Below are positions 33,901 to 43,800 of a stretch of DNA of 59,885 nucleotides, in pieces. The stretch spans positions 1 through 59,885 of the IMG/VR virus record IMGVR_UViG_3300008952_000052; one strand, written 5' to 3'. The DNA is from a virus. The notes below the pieces were generated by a model, which worked only from the letters and a program-made list of their open reading frames with translations, was not told the origin of the DNA and did no database searches. Positions within the stretch are counted from its first letter, which is position 1. Each line of letters opens with the position of its first letter. A program made the translations under genes and the position numbers.

Positions 33901-34438
33901 TTGTAAGGGCATTAACAGAAGTATCTACAACAATGGTAGTGCTTGCTTTCACACTTGGAGCTATCAGGGTTTTCCATACCTCCAAGAAAACGAAATCTGT
34001 TCTTTTAATGGTTGTATTTGTTCCATCATAGACCTTTGGGATCTGTAATGTAATGAGATTGTCTTCATCAACAACCGTAGTGGAATATTCCACTACTATT
34101 GGACAACCAGCTACCATCACTGTAGCTCTTTTCATATGAAAGCCATTAGCTACAAATGCAGCATCAGCGATATCTCTGAATGTGAAATCAGAGTATCCAT
34201 CTCTAAATGTCGTTCCTCTGACAAATCCTGATTGAATCTGAGAGCGACCTATCAAAGTACGAAGATAGTTAGAAATATCTCCAGAGATATTTAGCTCACT
34301 GTCTAATACAGGCTTTCCTGATTGATAGACAACATGATCATAAGACCTTTCCCCTGTCTTAAGATGTCTGGAAACTTGATTGGGCAGACCTGATGAATTG
34401 AGGTCGCCATAAAACTTATTGTGATCTTTTAAAGCCAT
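30971..34438 (-). CDS. Fibre-type protein, 1155 aa, paralogue of the 1991-aa protein
   Basis: Shares a linear series of motifs with the 1991-aa protein: YQSGKPVLDSELNI (38-51), DFVFLEVWKTLIAP (148-161), NKPAQDKIYRHGN (283-295), QIQYRIRV, GTVDGFVYAIPIC, ILDLRR, and a similar end (ELLLIVISRF ... CAAVYRTKN). Between WKTLIAPS and NKPAQ it has about 119 extra residues (164-282) that form a GG-x-D type beta domain, absent at that place in the paralogue. It is a probable virion appendage protein using the same attachment module. SD GAGG precedes ATG. Confidence 0.85.
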   Translation of the reverse strand: MALKDHNKFYGDLNSSGLPNQVSRHLKTGERSYDHVVYQSGKPVLDSELNISGDISNYLRTLIGRSQIQSGFVRGTTFRDGYSDFTFRDIADAAFVANGFHMKRATVMVAGCPIVVEYSTTVVDEDNLITLQIPKVYDGTNTTIKRTDFVFLEVWKTLIAPSVKASTTIVVDTSVNALTIGDRIEIATAPFDCVAAGTGQPTVPSSVNWEIGGTDIATAANIAAAINQGSAGVTADNNGTSTVTIKVDLPGASGNATAISVTMVNAGCLTLAGNFTGGEDRLNKPAQDKIYRHGNVLSPTATWLDDDLVDPIIDTESTQRVQIQYRIRVTGDDEGVNHKMHPDGFTTPRNIVGPTGQINAQGSQTSPVDLYPFVPADGASTRDTSSAVNYDIVDQGLFIAGDGSASSAAALGTVDGFVYAIPICFIFRRSDTFNSPLAHKGFDPVNNTNGAPTYNHTGYTGPLGAIPAGLSDRPDNAFCDAINENDILDLRRHVSFGHLDLKAEIQYQMQSLLDGKFRSWAIDASSKNTLGGSSGDVSTRFLVCNEVGREQGKDGNPPFSGDTNRGQTIRSFDHIARRFGDQPVVERAVFAFYPGDRSTATAPAQGLGTINDGKHVTKTGVSTIRWCEGDKLHVDLSSFDASSNGFVYDGLTLQASATGIGDPSVVNFAPSGMLITDILNVKHDDGHFVNSTVQDVQIKHISGLGTTHVEITLDTNDQLVSGGMPVTGPNPEYKMIATSAATDGSPRRIFVEVEVTYPLGNGLTDTPDHQVTPDISANSPYPYGEIVECGGISQRPDDMEYPLNPQWREGYREVSLEYVAGQNGGGAAIGSVSGTEQYIVSANRTNLHFPRRVYRDKYQLLTVTDESNTTNMGIDDSQSTYGSSERKVVLSGNLNGNGHTLCKITYFAQDPIPNYGAKGGGYQIAAYFRTNAPQTCGVKEGDINDVVPSTLEVEPLLVDDNIWTGQIGMGAVEGSFPYAASLDQIAINDGSTLDTSSWVAGMTHEWFFCATSQIEIDDFDANTGLLALHPFVQEDRTEYLKLGGSTNVEKPRKDMEFRLYYPLADNTTYRPTILTQPLSGAVRHKVFIPMLARATADAITSTGGVLYRKNELLLIVISRFAELDADNTVKFIDAPDNRTCAAVYRTKNLLLLVGD
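33593..33949 (-). other. Inserted GG-x-D domain of the 1155-aa protein
   Basis: Codes for residues 164-282: VDTSVNALTIGDRIEI, ATAANIAAAINQGSAGVTA, TVTIKVDLPGASGNATAIS, then LAGNFTGGED. This matches a recurrent phage tail domain in which a hydrophobic helix with an AIN turn precedes GxxGN and TGG-x-D. In the paralogue at 11537 the flanking motifs are directly joined. Confidence 0.6.
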
Positions 34439-34450
34439 TTCACAACCTCA

Positions 34451-35086
34451 TTAAAAAGACAAACGCCATGTAAGGGTGAGAATAGCGGTTGAGGGTTTGG
34501 TTACAACACTGAAGGTCAAATAATTCACAAGCGTATCATACAGCGAAGTATCAATTGTACTGTCATACGATGCTGGTGGATTATTTGTATTCTTATTTGT
34601 CTGAGAATTATGCTTAGTGGATAACAGACCCATCTCATTCAAAGGCCCAACTGCCTCTGCCTCTCCAAAGGTGGTCGTGAAGTCTACTATGTTAGTAGGA
34701 TAGGAGACTGCTACACCACTTGAAGTCCTAAAGGTCGTAGACGAAAAAGCTTTGCGAGCAATTTCATTGTTCAACGACCTCTGGTCATTGCTTGGAGCAT
34801 CAGGAGAAAGGATAGCCCCTGTAGCCCCCGTACCTACTGCAAGCATATTCAGACCATGTAGTGGTTCTGAGTTATTTCTAAAAAGACGGGCTGCTAAAAT
34901 CCCAGCATCTTTTGTGATAATATTATCTTTTTCCCAATGTTCTAAGACCTCTCCTGTCCTCGCATCCTCCATATGAAGAATAAATCTTCCTTTTGGAAGA
35001 AGGAGAGATTCACTATGGGAAAGCCCTAATCCAACCTTCACAGCTTGATTTGCCCTTTTAATTCTTTCATTATAAGGCTGTCGCAT
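34451..35086 (-). CDS. Tail-associated protein with N-xIT-DAG motif, 211 aa
   Basis: The motif KDNIITKDAGILAARLF, followed by LNMLAVGTGATG, LNNEIARK and a Gly-rich beta half, belongs to a family of small tail or fibre proteins in tailed phages (pattern N-x-I-T-x-x-G-x-x-x-L-A, then V-G-T-G, then L-x-N-E). The end (STAILTLTWRLSF) is a terminal strand pair. Position between the 1892-aa and 1155-aa genes fits a fibre connector or tip protein. SD TGGAG precedes ATG 35086. A 61-base gap upstream is one of the larger gaps in this operon. Confidence 0.75.
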   Translation of the reverse strand: MRQPYNERIKRANQAVKVGLGLSHSESLLLPKGRFILHMEDARTGEVLEHWEKDNIITKDAGILAARLFRNNSEPLHGLNMLAVGTGATGAILSPDAPSNDQRSLNNEIARKAFSSTTFRTSSGVAVSYPTNIVDFTTTFGEAEAVGPLNEMGLLSTKHNSQTNKNTNNPPASYDSTIDTSLYDTLVNYLTFSVVTKPSTAILTLTWRLSF

Positions 35087-35147
35087 GTTTTCTCCATTTA
35101 CATATATCTCTACTTGTATTCATAGATAGAATTACTATCGTGATTTT

Positions 35148-38100
35148 TTAATTTGCAGACTGTAATACTTGTTCGTGTGAGGTTGAGGTTGGTAGTAATG
35201 ATCCCCCCTGCAATACTATACCGTTGGAATACGAACCCCCATTCAAAAGAGAGCCTGTTGTAAATAGTGATCCAATAGGATTAGAAGTGACACCATCACC
35301 AATTTCTATTTGCTGATTACCATCTGGAGTAAGGGAGGGAAGCCCACCCCACGGGCCCAGTCTTGGATAATTCCCAGCCTGAGAAACTGAAAGATAGCAA
35401 CCAGCATCAGCCGAATTTGGTGCTGTCGGAGTATTAGAGTGTCCTGTTGGAGCATAGGGAGACAGTGGTACGGGTGCATCCTCCTGTAAATCTGTATCCG
35501 CTCCTTGTGAATTCACTTGGTTTAGCTTGAATACCCACAATGTCCTTCTTTGATGGTTCCCAGCAGCCAAGGGATAGGTAAGGGTAGAGGTGCTATTCGT
35601 CAGACCACCCAAAGCCCTTTTACCACCACTGGCAAAAAGCAAAGTTTGAGGCATTCCCCCAAGTTGTTGAAAAGAAGGAATTAGTGGGAGATTATTTCCG
35701 TTCTCCGTGAAAGGTCTTCCCTCTAATGCAATTTCTCGGAATCCATGTTCAGGATAGGGTGAGTCACATATCGAAGTGATTAAACCAGCTTCTCCATCAT
35801 TTTTCACATCGTAAAAATCCATACTATCATACTGAGCCTGAGCCTCTTCTACGAAGGTGACTGCTGTGTGGGGATCGTTTAAGACAAGACCACCAAGAGC
35901 ATTTAAAGGATTATATGGATCTGAAAGGGGGGAGCCTGACTGTAGTACTCTCTCTGCATCTGCAATTCTATTCTTGGCAAAAGAAGGAACCCCCTCATTC
36001 AAGAGAGTGATACTGTCTAAGAGGGGTTGAGCTTTAAGATAGGTATCTGTGATCTTGTCTTTCACCGCACAAACTACGGTTGTGATTTCATGTTCTTGTG
36101 AAAGTATCCCAAGCTCTAAGGTGATAAGTTGAGCTTCTTCATTAAAGGACCAGCTTGTCATTGGAACAATCTGATCTCCCACAATAACTTTGAAGATGCG
36201 ATCAGCATAAATATGTGCTGGGTGTAGGGAGATATGTGTGGAATCCATACTCTTAATGGAAAGGACTTCAGGGGTTATATCTTCAGTAGCCTCCCCACTA
36301 TGGATCATATTGTATTGGTTTAGAACCATATTCTCTGGTGATCTATAATCATCTATTGGATGATCAAAGATGCGGTATCTCAACCATTCCCATCGTTGTT
36401 GTGATAGAGAAGTGGTTCCAAAACTAAGGTATCCCAAGGATCTTGGAGAAGTCTTCACAGGAAGTTGTGAGTACTCTACATTTATCCAACCAGCACTTGG
36501 CTGCGTAATGTCGGTAGCATAATCTCCATTAAAATAAGGTGGTGGGCCAAGCGTGTCTATAAGTATAGTTACTCCCCACTCCATATCTCTGTGAATTCGG
36601 AAGTCCACCCAATCCGACCAATTGACTTCTTGTATCTGTACCTCTGTCAAAGAAGAATTCGGCTCCCTACTGGCATCTATCCTTGGCAATTCCCAAGAGT
36701 TTATATCTGTAGGATTTCTACCAAGCCACACACCAAGAGTTTTCTTCATCCCTGCTGGTGGAGACATTTGATAGAACATAGAAGTGAAGTGAATTTCAGC
36801 CCCTGTCTGATTCCAAATGATTTTCTCTTCATTAGCAGAAGGTGTTGAAATCAAATTCGCCCAAGTGACAGTAGTTAAAACTGCTCCGTCTACGGATAAA
36901 CTTAAAGCCCCATTTGCTTTTACAAAGCGATAGGTGTGCTGTTTTTTATCTGTCCAGTCAAAAGCTGCTGAGAAGAGAGTCTGTGAAGACCCTTGGAAAG
37001 CTATCCCACCATCATAAAACAGGACTTCGATAGGAGTGTCTTTGAAATTTAATGTGAAAGTGAAATCAGCATAGCCAGCATTCAAAGTGTAGCTCTCAAC
37101 CGAAAACCTCAATTCCACTTCACGATTTGTTGGATCTGTGAAGCCTAATCCAGTTGTTGATAGTGCTTCTGTTGAAAAAGTATGCGTACCTGACAGAATC
37201 GCCAGAGAGCTTTCAATCTTAGCTGCTGTGATCTGTCCATTGTGAGAAACAAAGGGAAGAGTGATTATTCGTCTTTTCTCTGAAAAACCAACTCCCTGCT
37301 CCTCGGTATAGGCAATAGGAGCTACTTCAACTGCTCTGATCGTATCCCATATTTCTATGATTTTGTAAGGCTTACAGAAATTCTCTACCCTCATTTTGAT
37401 AGCAACATCAAGATTCACTTTGTTTGTGAGAAAGGGTTCAATTCTGGTGTAGATCCTCCCATCACTTCCTACTGTATCTTTCAGTAATAGGGCATCTCTG
37501 CTACTATCAATCTCAGCATATCCACCATCCTTTTCCAAAAACCATTCACTATGTGGATTTTCTTGAGGGAGATCCCCCAATTCTGTAAAAACCCTATGAC
37601 CAAGAGAAGTCTCTTTATGTTTGGACGGAGACACACTATATCTGAAGAAAGACCAAGAGGAATTACTCACCGCATTGGGGTCTATCGCCCCCCAAATGAC
37701 CTGTCCTTCCTTAGAGGTGTCTAACCCCAACAATACTGGCTCAGTCAACTCAGGAGGCTCTGAGATGGTCAGACACACCCCTGAGATATGTCCTGAGATA
37801 TAGACCTCACAAGTCTTTTCGTGATGGAGAGAGGTCATTCTATAGGTATTTCTATCTGAATATAAAACCTCAAAAGAAATCTTAAAGAAGGCATTTCCAA
37901 AAATGGTGTGGTCTACAGGAAAAGCCTCTTCAATAACCAAAGTGGTTGTACCAAAGATTTTATCTTCAACAATTTCACTTATGGTATACACCCCTGCTTG
38001 GGTTCCTTCAAATATCTGAAACCGTCGATCTGGCTCTAATGATGTCGGAAGATCTGTTGAAATGACTTTAATAGTGTTCTTACGAGTTATTTCACAATCT

Positions 38101-40826
38101 ATTGTGAAACCAATCTCCCAAGATTCAAACAAATCCTTTCTGGCAGCATCCTTGAGGAACCCTATGTGTTCCACGGAATTGATTTTTAATGCTCCCACAA
38201 AGAACAGGTTGTGATTGTTGTGGAACCCAAAGCCTGTTCCACAGAACACACCGTTGGGAGTATAAGAAAGCATCTCAAAACGAGAGACTAAATTCACTGC
38301 GCTATCAAAAGAGAAATCTTGATCTTTATAGTAATAAGCAAGGGAACCATCCACCGCATAGGTTCCCTCCCCAATCTCTATGGAGCCGTTGTCTGTTCCA
38401 ACTAACCCCCACCCATCTGTAGCTGGACTAATTAAACCCTCATAGACACAAGTATATCCTTCCAACTCTCTCTCAAATTTATCCACAGAAATGTTGTTGG
38501 GGTTTTGATTGAGCAGCAGTGTCACAGGACTATTTAGACTGGCTGTATAATCTCGCTCAAACCCTAAGTACCGGTGACCTATGTATAAAGGATCTCTCCT
38601 CTTAGACATGGGTAGGGTGATACCCATTGGAAATCTTGCAGTATCAGGAGATCCTTTGTTGGGAGAAGCTTGTGAAGCTCCGTGGTTTCCTTTTCTCAAA
38701 TCCCACTTGTTGAGTACTGCTCCTTCTGTATTCAACCCTAAAATCTCTACTGGAGGAGTGGGAAACCACTTATAGTCAGTGGTAACTGCCATTTCTCCCA
38801 TTGGCATCAAAGGAACAGGAACCGCCAAAGAGACTTTTCCCATATATGGATTAACTGTCTCTATCTCTACTTCTTGTTTTGGGTTGGAGAGATACTGGAG
38901 ATAGACTTTCACATCTTGTTTTGTGGCAAGGGTGTTGTCTCCCCACCCTTTCACTAATGGGCCTCTCTCCGTCAGAAGATGATCTCTTGTAAATTCAGCG
39001 GAGCCAATAAAAGTAGAGGGTGTATTATGCATGAAATTCCATGCCTTGGAATACACCGTTGCAGAAGAATTCACATTGAGACTATGAAAGTGAAAATTGA
39101 TTACTTTATAGGCGGCTGCAAGCTCTACCTTCGCTCCAGTATAACTTCCAGCAGTCACAAAGCTGGCTACACCAAAGGTTCCAATAGGAATCCCGTCTAC
39201 CAAGAACACATATACATCAGCCTTCTTATTTCTCAGAACGGTGACTGTTTTTGTTCCCGTAGACCAATTCACTGCAATGGTAGAGATGCCAAGTATGTTG
39301 AGGTATTCCTGACCCCCCGTTTTCTGTAGAGCCATCTGTACTTCTATAGCTCCATCAGAAGTAGAGAAAGTGCAAAAGGTTCCGTTAATAGCAGGGTCTG
39401 TAAGAGTATTCTCAGCATTGAAAGTAAAATCTACACGGTAAGTGCTGTTCGGGGCTGTCAACTTGCCGCTGGTGTCCTCAAATTGCCACCCGTAAGGGTT
39501 TCCAGCCTCTTTAGAGAGGGATAGGAAAGTGCTGGAATAGGACGTTCCTGTTCCTAATTCTGAGCCTGTAAATGAGGTGCTTGCAGAAGGGAGATATGAC
39601 CCATCATATTCTATTGCAGTAGCATCAGAAATCAGAGAAGTGTAATTAAGAGAAGTCATTCCCTTAACAGCTAACTTCACTTTCTTGAAGTCATTTCCAT
39701 AACGAGGAACCCCGTAATGCGTAGCAGTAGTAACTGTGATTGGTATTGGATAGCTTGGTGTAGAATTGAAGCTATAAGAAGTAGGGTTTTCAACACCATT
39801 GGGAAATTCACTTTCTGACAGAACATCTTGTGAAAACTGAACCAGAAGCGTATTTCCAGATGTTGGAGATACAGTATACGAAGGCTGAGAGCCTTTTGTG
39901 AGAAGTTGAATTTCATTAGACTGAATTCCATAACTCTCATCCACATCAACAGGGATAACAATCTCATTTCCAGAAACATCTGTAATAGGATTGGTTATCC
40001 GTATTTTGTAGAAGCCACCCAACATTGTTCCAGTATGGGTGATAATCACACTGAGAACACCACCAGAATAATCTCCAGAGCCAGCATTGAAGGTGTCTCT
40101 GCTTCCTACTCTCACTGATACTGTATCGCTTGCTCCACCTGTTACTGCTGTAATTTCATAAGTAGACACTTGAAGGAGGTGGGGGTTTTCTTCATCCATA
40201 GCTTCTGAGAAGAATATCTCAATCTCAAAACCATTGAGAGAAGTGGCACTTGCCAGAGTGGGGAGGGTTAATTCTGTGGAACCGTAGTGCCAAAGACCAT
40301 AGGGGTCACCACCATAACCACCGCTTATCGCAAAAGTGACAGCAGGGAATTGACCGTTTCCATAAGGGTCTTCACCATGTGGAGATTCCCCATAACCACC
40401 AACAATCTGTTCAGGGATTTTACCAAGCAGCCCATTCCCATAAGCAAAATGACCAAAGAAACTACCCCCATACCCCTCAGAAATGCTTTCTGGTTGGTGT
40501 GAATAGGGTGGGGATACAGAGGATGGGGTTGGGAAAGCCCATACACCATAAGGGTTGTTTCCGTATTGCTGACCCCCGTATCCTTGATTAACGAAGTTGC
40601 TGAGTTTGGGTTCTTCAGCACTCCAATCTACACCACCGTATGCTCGTAACCCATATGCAGATCCTGAACGGACTTCTTGGGAATAATGCACACCTCCGTA
40701 TCCAGCAGCCTGTGGGTGTGCTGGAGGAACAAAGAGAGCAACGAAGTCATGTTCAAAAGGGCCGAAGCCATAAACGGAACCTTCAAAGCTCTCCGAAGGG
40801 TCAAAATAATTAGGAGGATAGGGCAA
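35148..40826 (-). CDS. Modular virion protein with Gly-Tyr repeats, 1892 aa
   Basis: The start is a TTG at 40826, with SD GAGGTGA six bases ahead and the previous stop just upstream. The N-terminal 185 residues carry at least five imperfect repeats built on GYGG and PYG (about 42-182). Then comes an Ig-like domain (about 190-300) with FSEAMDEEN, SYEI-like strands and TDVSGNEI, as in Big_5/SbsA-type Ig domains. Later parts look like concanavalin/LamG-type jelly rolls (FRYS, FRIHRDMEWG). The architecture is that of an adhesin-like tail protein. Host-surface binding is inferred. Confidence 0.85.
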   Translation of the reverse strand: MPYPPNYFDPSESFEGSVYGFGPFEHDFVALFVPPAHPQAAGYGGVHYSQEVRSGSAYGLRAYGGVDWSAEEPKLSNFVNQGYGGQQYGNNPYGVWAFPTPSSVSPPYSHQPESISEGYGGSFFGHFAYGNGLLGKIPEQIVGGYGESPHGEDPYGNGQFPAVTFAISGGYGGDPYGLWHYGSTELTLPTLASATSLNGFEIEIFFSEAMDEENPHLLQVSTYEITAVTGGASDTVSVRVGSRDTFNAGSGDYSGGVLSVIITHTGTMLGGFYKIRITNPITDVSGNEIVIPVDVDESYGIQSNEIQLLTKGSQPSYTVSPTSGNTLLVQFSQDVLSESEFPNGVENPTSYSFNSTPSYPIPITVTTATHYGVPRYGNDFKKVKLAVKGMTSLNYTSLISDATAIEYDGSYLPSASTSFTGSELGTGTSYSSTFLSLSKEAGNPYGWQFEDTSGKLTAPNSTYRVDFTFNAENTLTDPAINGTFCTFSTSDGAIEVQMALQKTGGQEYLNILGISTIAVNWSTGTKTVTVLRNKKADVYVFLVDGIPIGTFGVASFVTAGSYTGAKVELAAAYKVINFHFHSLNVNSSATVYSKAWNFMHNTPSTFIGSAEFTRDHLLTERGPLVKGWGDNTLATKQDVKVYLQYLSNPKQEVEIETVNPYMGKVSLAVPVPLMPMGEMAVTTDYKWFPTPPVEILGLNTEGAVLNKWDLRKGNHGASQASPNKGSPDTARFPMGITLPMSKRRDPLYIGHRYLGFERDYTASLNSPVTLLLNQNPNNISVDKFERELEGYTCVYEGLISPATDGWGLVGTDNGSIEIGEGTYAVDGSLAYYYKDQDFSFDSAVNLVSRFEMLSYTPNGVFCGTGFGFHNNHNLFFVGALKINSVEHIGFLKDAARKDLFESWEIGFTIDCEITRKNTIKVISTDLPTSLEPDRRFQIFEGTQAGVYTISEIVEDKIFGTTTLVIEEAFPVDHTIFGNAFFKISFEVLYSDRNTYRMTSLHHEKTCEVYISGHISGVCLTISEPPELTEPVLLGLDTSKEGQVIWGAIDPNAVSNSSWSFFRYSVSPSKHKETSLGHRVFTELGDLPQENPHSEWFLEKDGGYAEIDSSRDALLLKDTVGSDGRIYTRIEPFLTNKVNLDVAIKMRVENFCKPYKIIEIWDTIRAVEVAPIAYTEEQGVGFSEKRRIITLPFVSHNGQITAAKIESSLAILSGTHTFSTEALSTTGLGFTDPTNREVELRFSVESYTLNAGYADFTFTLNFKDTPIEVLFYDGGIAFQGSSQTLFSAAFDWTDKKQHTYRFVKANGALSLSVDGAVLTTVTWANLISTPSANEEKIIWNQTGAEIHFTSMFYQMSPPAGMKKTLGVWLGRNPTDINSWELPRIDASREPNSSLTEVQIQEVNWSDWVDFRIHRDMEWGVTILIDTLGPPPYFNGDYATDITQPSAGWINVEYSQLPVKTSPRSLGYLSFGTTSLSQQRWEWLRYRIFDHPIDDYRSPENMVLNQYNMIHSGEATEDITPEVLSIKSMDSTHISLHPAHIYADRIFKVIVGDQIVPMTSWSFNEEAQLITLELGILSQEHEITTVVCAVKDKITDTYLKAQPLLDSITLLNEGVPSFAKNRIADAERVLQSGSPLSDPYNPLNALGGLVLNDPHTAVTFVEEAQAQYDSMDFYDVKNDGEAGLITSICDSPYPEHGFREIALEGRPFTENGNNLPLIPSFQQLGGMPQTLLFASGGKRALGGLTNSTSTLTYPLAAGNHQRRTLWVFKLNQVNSQGADTDLQEDAPVPLSPYAPTGHSNTPTAPNSADAGCYLSVSQAGNYPRLGPWGGLPSLTPDGNQQIEIGDGVTSNPIGSLFTTGSLLNGGSYSNGIVLQGGSLLPTSTSHEQVLQSAN
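40283..40703 (-). repeat. GYGG/PYG coding repeats
   Basis: About five imperfect repeats of 25-35 residues at the start of the 1892-aa protein: AGYGGVHYS, QGYGGQQYGNNPYG, EGYGGSFFGHFAYG, GGYGESPHGEDPYG and GGYGGDPYGLWHYG. Gly/Tyr-rich sequences of this type are flexible or self-associating. The function here is unknown. Confidence 0.7.
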
Positions 40827-40838
40827 ACGGTCACCTCA

Positions 40839-43800
40839 TTAACTTTCTTGCTTGAATTTAGCTGTCACCCTACCAACCATATGAGGGATTCGGTCATTTG
40901 TTCTTCCAGATGGGAAAGCAATATTTATAGTCACTCGCAAAGTATCTCCAGCGTTGGGAACGGTTGCCAAACTACTAAGATCAAGATCCGCATTTGAATT
41001 TTCAAAAAGATAGTTGTTAATGGTTCCTACATTCACACCAGCATTTATTGTCGTAGCCGTATTAGCTTTAGCTTCCTGTCCAATTAGCACTCCATCAGCG
41101 GTGTTGTGAAGGCTCAGAGTGATGGTGGGTCTGTCTGAAGCATCTATATCTACAATAGATCCCATGATGTCATCACATTGTCCGTAATACCAGATTTTCA
41201 CTTCAAACAGTGCATTTGTACCACCAAAATCACCACCCATCTTATTAGCTGGATACGGAATAGCTATCTCAGTGTAGTAATTTAAATCTGAGGTAATCGC
41301 TTGCGCTTGGGTGTTTGTAAGGAACCAACCAACCATTTCTTCAGAAGAAGATGTGTCGGATTTAAGTGTTGGGGTATAAAGGTGTCTGCTGTTTCCAATA
41401 CTTTGAACAAAATCCACCTCGTTTGTTGAAGGGTTAATATCATCTGGATAAGCTATGTCTCTCCCCTTTCTTACAACAACAAGCTCTCTGGCATCAATAA
41501 TCTGAGATTTCTTAGAAGCCGTGTATTGATGGTGTAGGGTTGAGGTTAATGGTGATCCAGTTTCAGTGGCTGAGATAGTAGATGGTTCTTTCGCACCAAT
41601 TACCCAAGCAGCCCCATCCCAAACATTAGTAGTAGTGCTGGCATCTACACCAATCTTGATAGCTTTAGCAAAAGTAGTTTTCCCAGCAGAAATAACCAAC
41701 GAGGCTGTAGAAGTACCATTAATAAGGGTCTTAATAAAACATTGGGAATCCTCTTGACCATTTGAAGCATCTGTCAACTGGAAATTAAAGAAGCCCAATC
41801 CCTTATTGTTAAATTCGTATTTGGTTTCTATCCCCCCACCCTTATCAGGGGCAGCTTCTGTCTCATGTTCGATCTGGAGAATTCTACAAATCTCAGAACC
41901 GTTAGTAGCGGTACTATCAGAATTCCCCTGCACTTTAAATGTAGTCTTATTTGTAGCAGCGGCAGCCTGTATCGTTGCAGTCTGTTCCTCAGAAAACTGA
42001 AGTAAAATACCGTTAACACCATCGTCTAAATTTGAAAGCTGGAATGACCCGTTGTTCATTCGGAGCATTCCATATGCGGTTGGTATGGCTGGATCATTAC
42101 CAAAAATAACAAGACCATTGGCTCTTGTTGTTCCGTTCGGAAAAGTTGAATCGAAAGGTGTAATGTCTCCAGAAGTGATTTTTATGATATTGCTTCCAGT
42201 AGCCTTTCCAAAGATAAACTGGTCTTCTTGCCAGAGATTTCCATAAACCCCCTGCAAACCTAAATTATGTCTTGCTCCTCTTGCCGTTTCTTCAGTATCA
42301 ATATGTAATACCGCTTTCCATCCGAAAGGTTGGAGAGTATACGAGATGCCTCCACCAGCATCATTTTCCATCGCAGTACCAGAGACAGCAATATCGTAGG
42401 TTGCTGTGGGGTTAATGGCTTGAAGAAGAACGTCATAGTATGGTTGATTCGGCCCAGTATTTGTAGTCTCAACACTACTACTGTAATTGGTGATTAGAAC
42501 CAACAATGTATTGATAGCACCAGCTAAAGCCACCTTAGTAGTAGTAATAGTTGCAACATCAATATTCGCTGATGCTACCGTGGGTGATACAACACTCCAA
42601 GTATTGTCTGTGGCTCCATTGCTATTAAGATTAATGGTATAGGTGGCAGATTGAATTCCAGCCCCGTTACCATTATCAACTTTAAGAATCAATTCTTGTG
42701 GTAGGCTGGCAATCGCTGGAACCCCTTCAACCATCAGAGTAGCAGCAGAGAGATCCTTACCTTGGTGGTCTATTCTAAAGACACCATACTGATCTCTACC
42801 AACTCTCCACTCATCTTCATTGGCTCCAACACCAGAATTCGTAAGCTCTAAATAGGAAGCCATATTTGAATTGGAACTGTCAACCGTGAGGGTCTTATTG
42901 GCACTATCAAACAAAAGCTCTGCCTGTCCAACAACATTTCCAGCACCATCAAAGACACCTACTTGTTGGGCTGACCCACTACCAGAAAGGTTTCCACTAC
43001 CTGTCAAACCATTCCAAATCCCACTATGCTTCACCTTTATTGCATTAACAGTAGTATCAAAAACGAGCGCACCATCTCTGTACTCAGTAGCAGTTGGAAG
43101 GGAGGCTGTTGGATAGGAATTCAGGGCAAGAGGTGTTTCAAATCTGACTTGTGCTGCTTGAGTACTGGAGGTATCCTTAAAGAAGGAGAACATAGTTGTC
43201 CAACCCGGATTATCACCATAATCAAAATCTACCTGACTCTCCAGATTAGCAATGTCTGTGAAGTTGCTAATCTGTCTCATTATATAGACAGCCCCGTCAG
43301 TAGCCTCACCTCTCCAAACAACCCCCGTTCCATGTCCAGTTGTGAGGTTTGCCTTTGTTTCAGCATAGGTGGATGCGAAATGGTGGGAAGATTTACCATA
43401 AGAATTCGACCCCTCCATTACATGGAATCCTCTTTCACTACCTCCACTGTCAGCAAAGTGAAGACCTTTATCCTTGGTTCCACCTTGGTCTGATTGCACA
43501 AATATAGTTTGAACAGTGGAAGCAACCTCTCCAAATGTCTGAGTAGCAGTGTTAGGAACGAGGTTCGTACTGTTCTCTGACCAGTTAGTCAGACCGCCAC
43601 TACCACCCATAGCAGACCAGTTACCACCATCCCACACCTTCACTTCGTTAGTAGTGCTGTCATAGGCGATTGTGCCAGCTAAGATCGTTCCTGATGAGGG
43701 CAAGCTGCCTGTAGCATAGTTTTTCAAGAGAAGGGGAACTTCAAACCTAACTTGAGCGATTTTGGAATTCGCAGTGTCTGCAAACAAAGAGAACATTGTT

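Noticed and set aside
27238-35147. Similar strings (AGAATT-CTACCGATCA and AGAATTACTATCGTGAT) in the gaps at 27238-27292 and 35087-35147, perhaps late promoters
   Set aside because: Only two partly matching copies. A third gap (47820-47860) carries CTACCGATC in the opposite orientation, so chance cannot be excluded.
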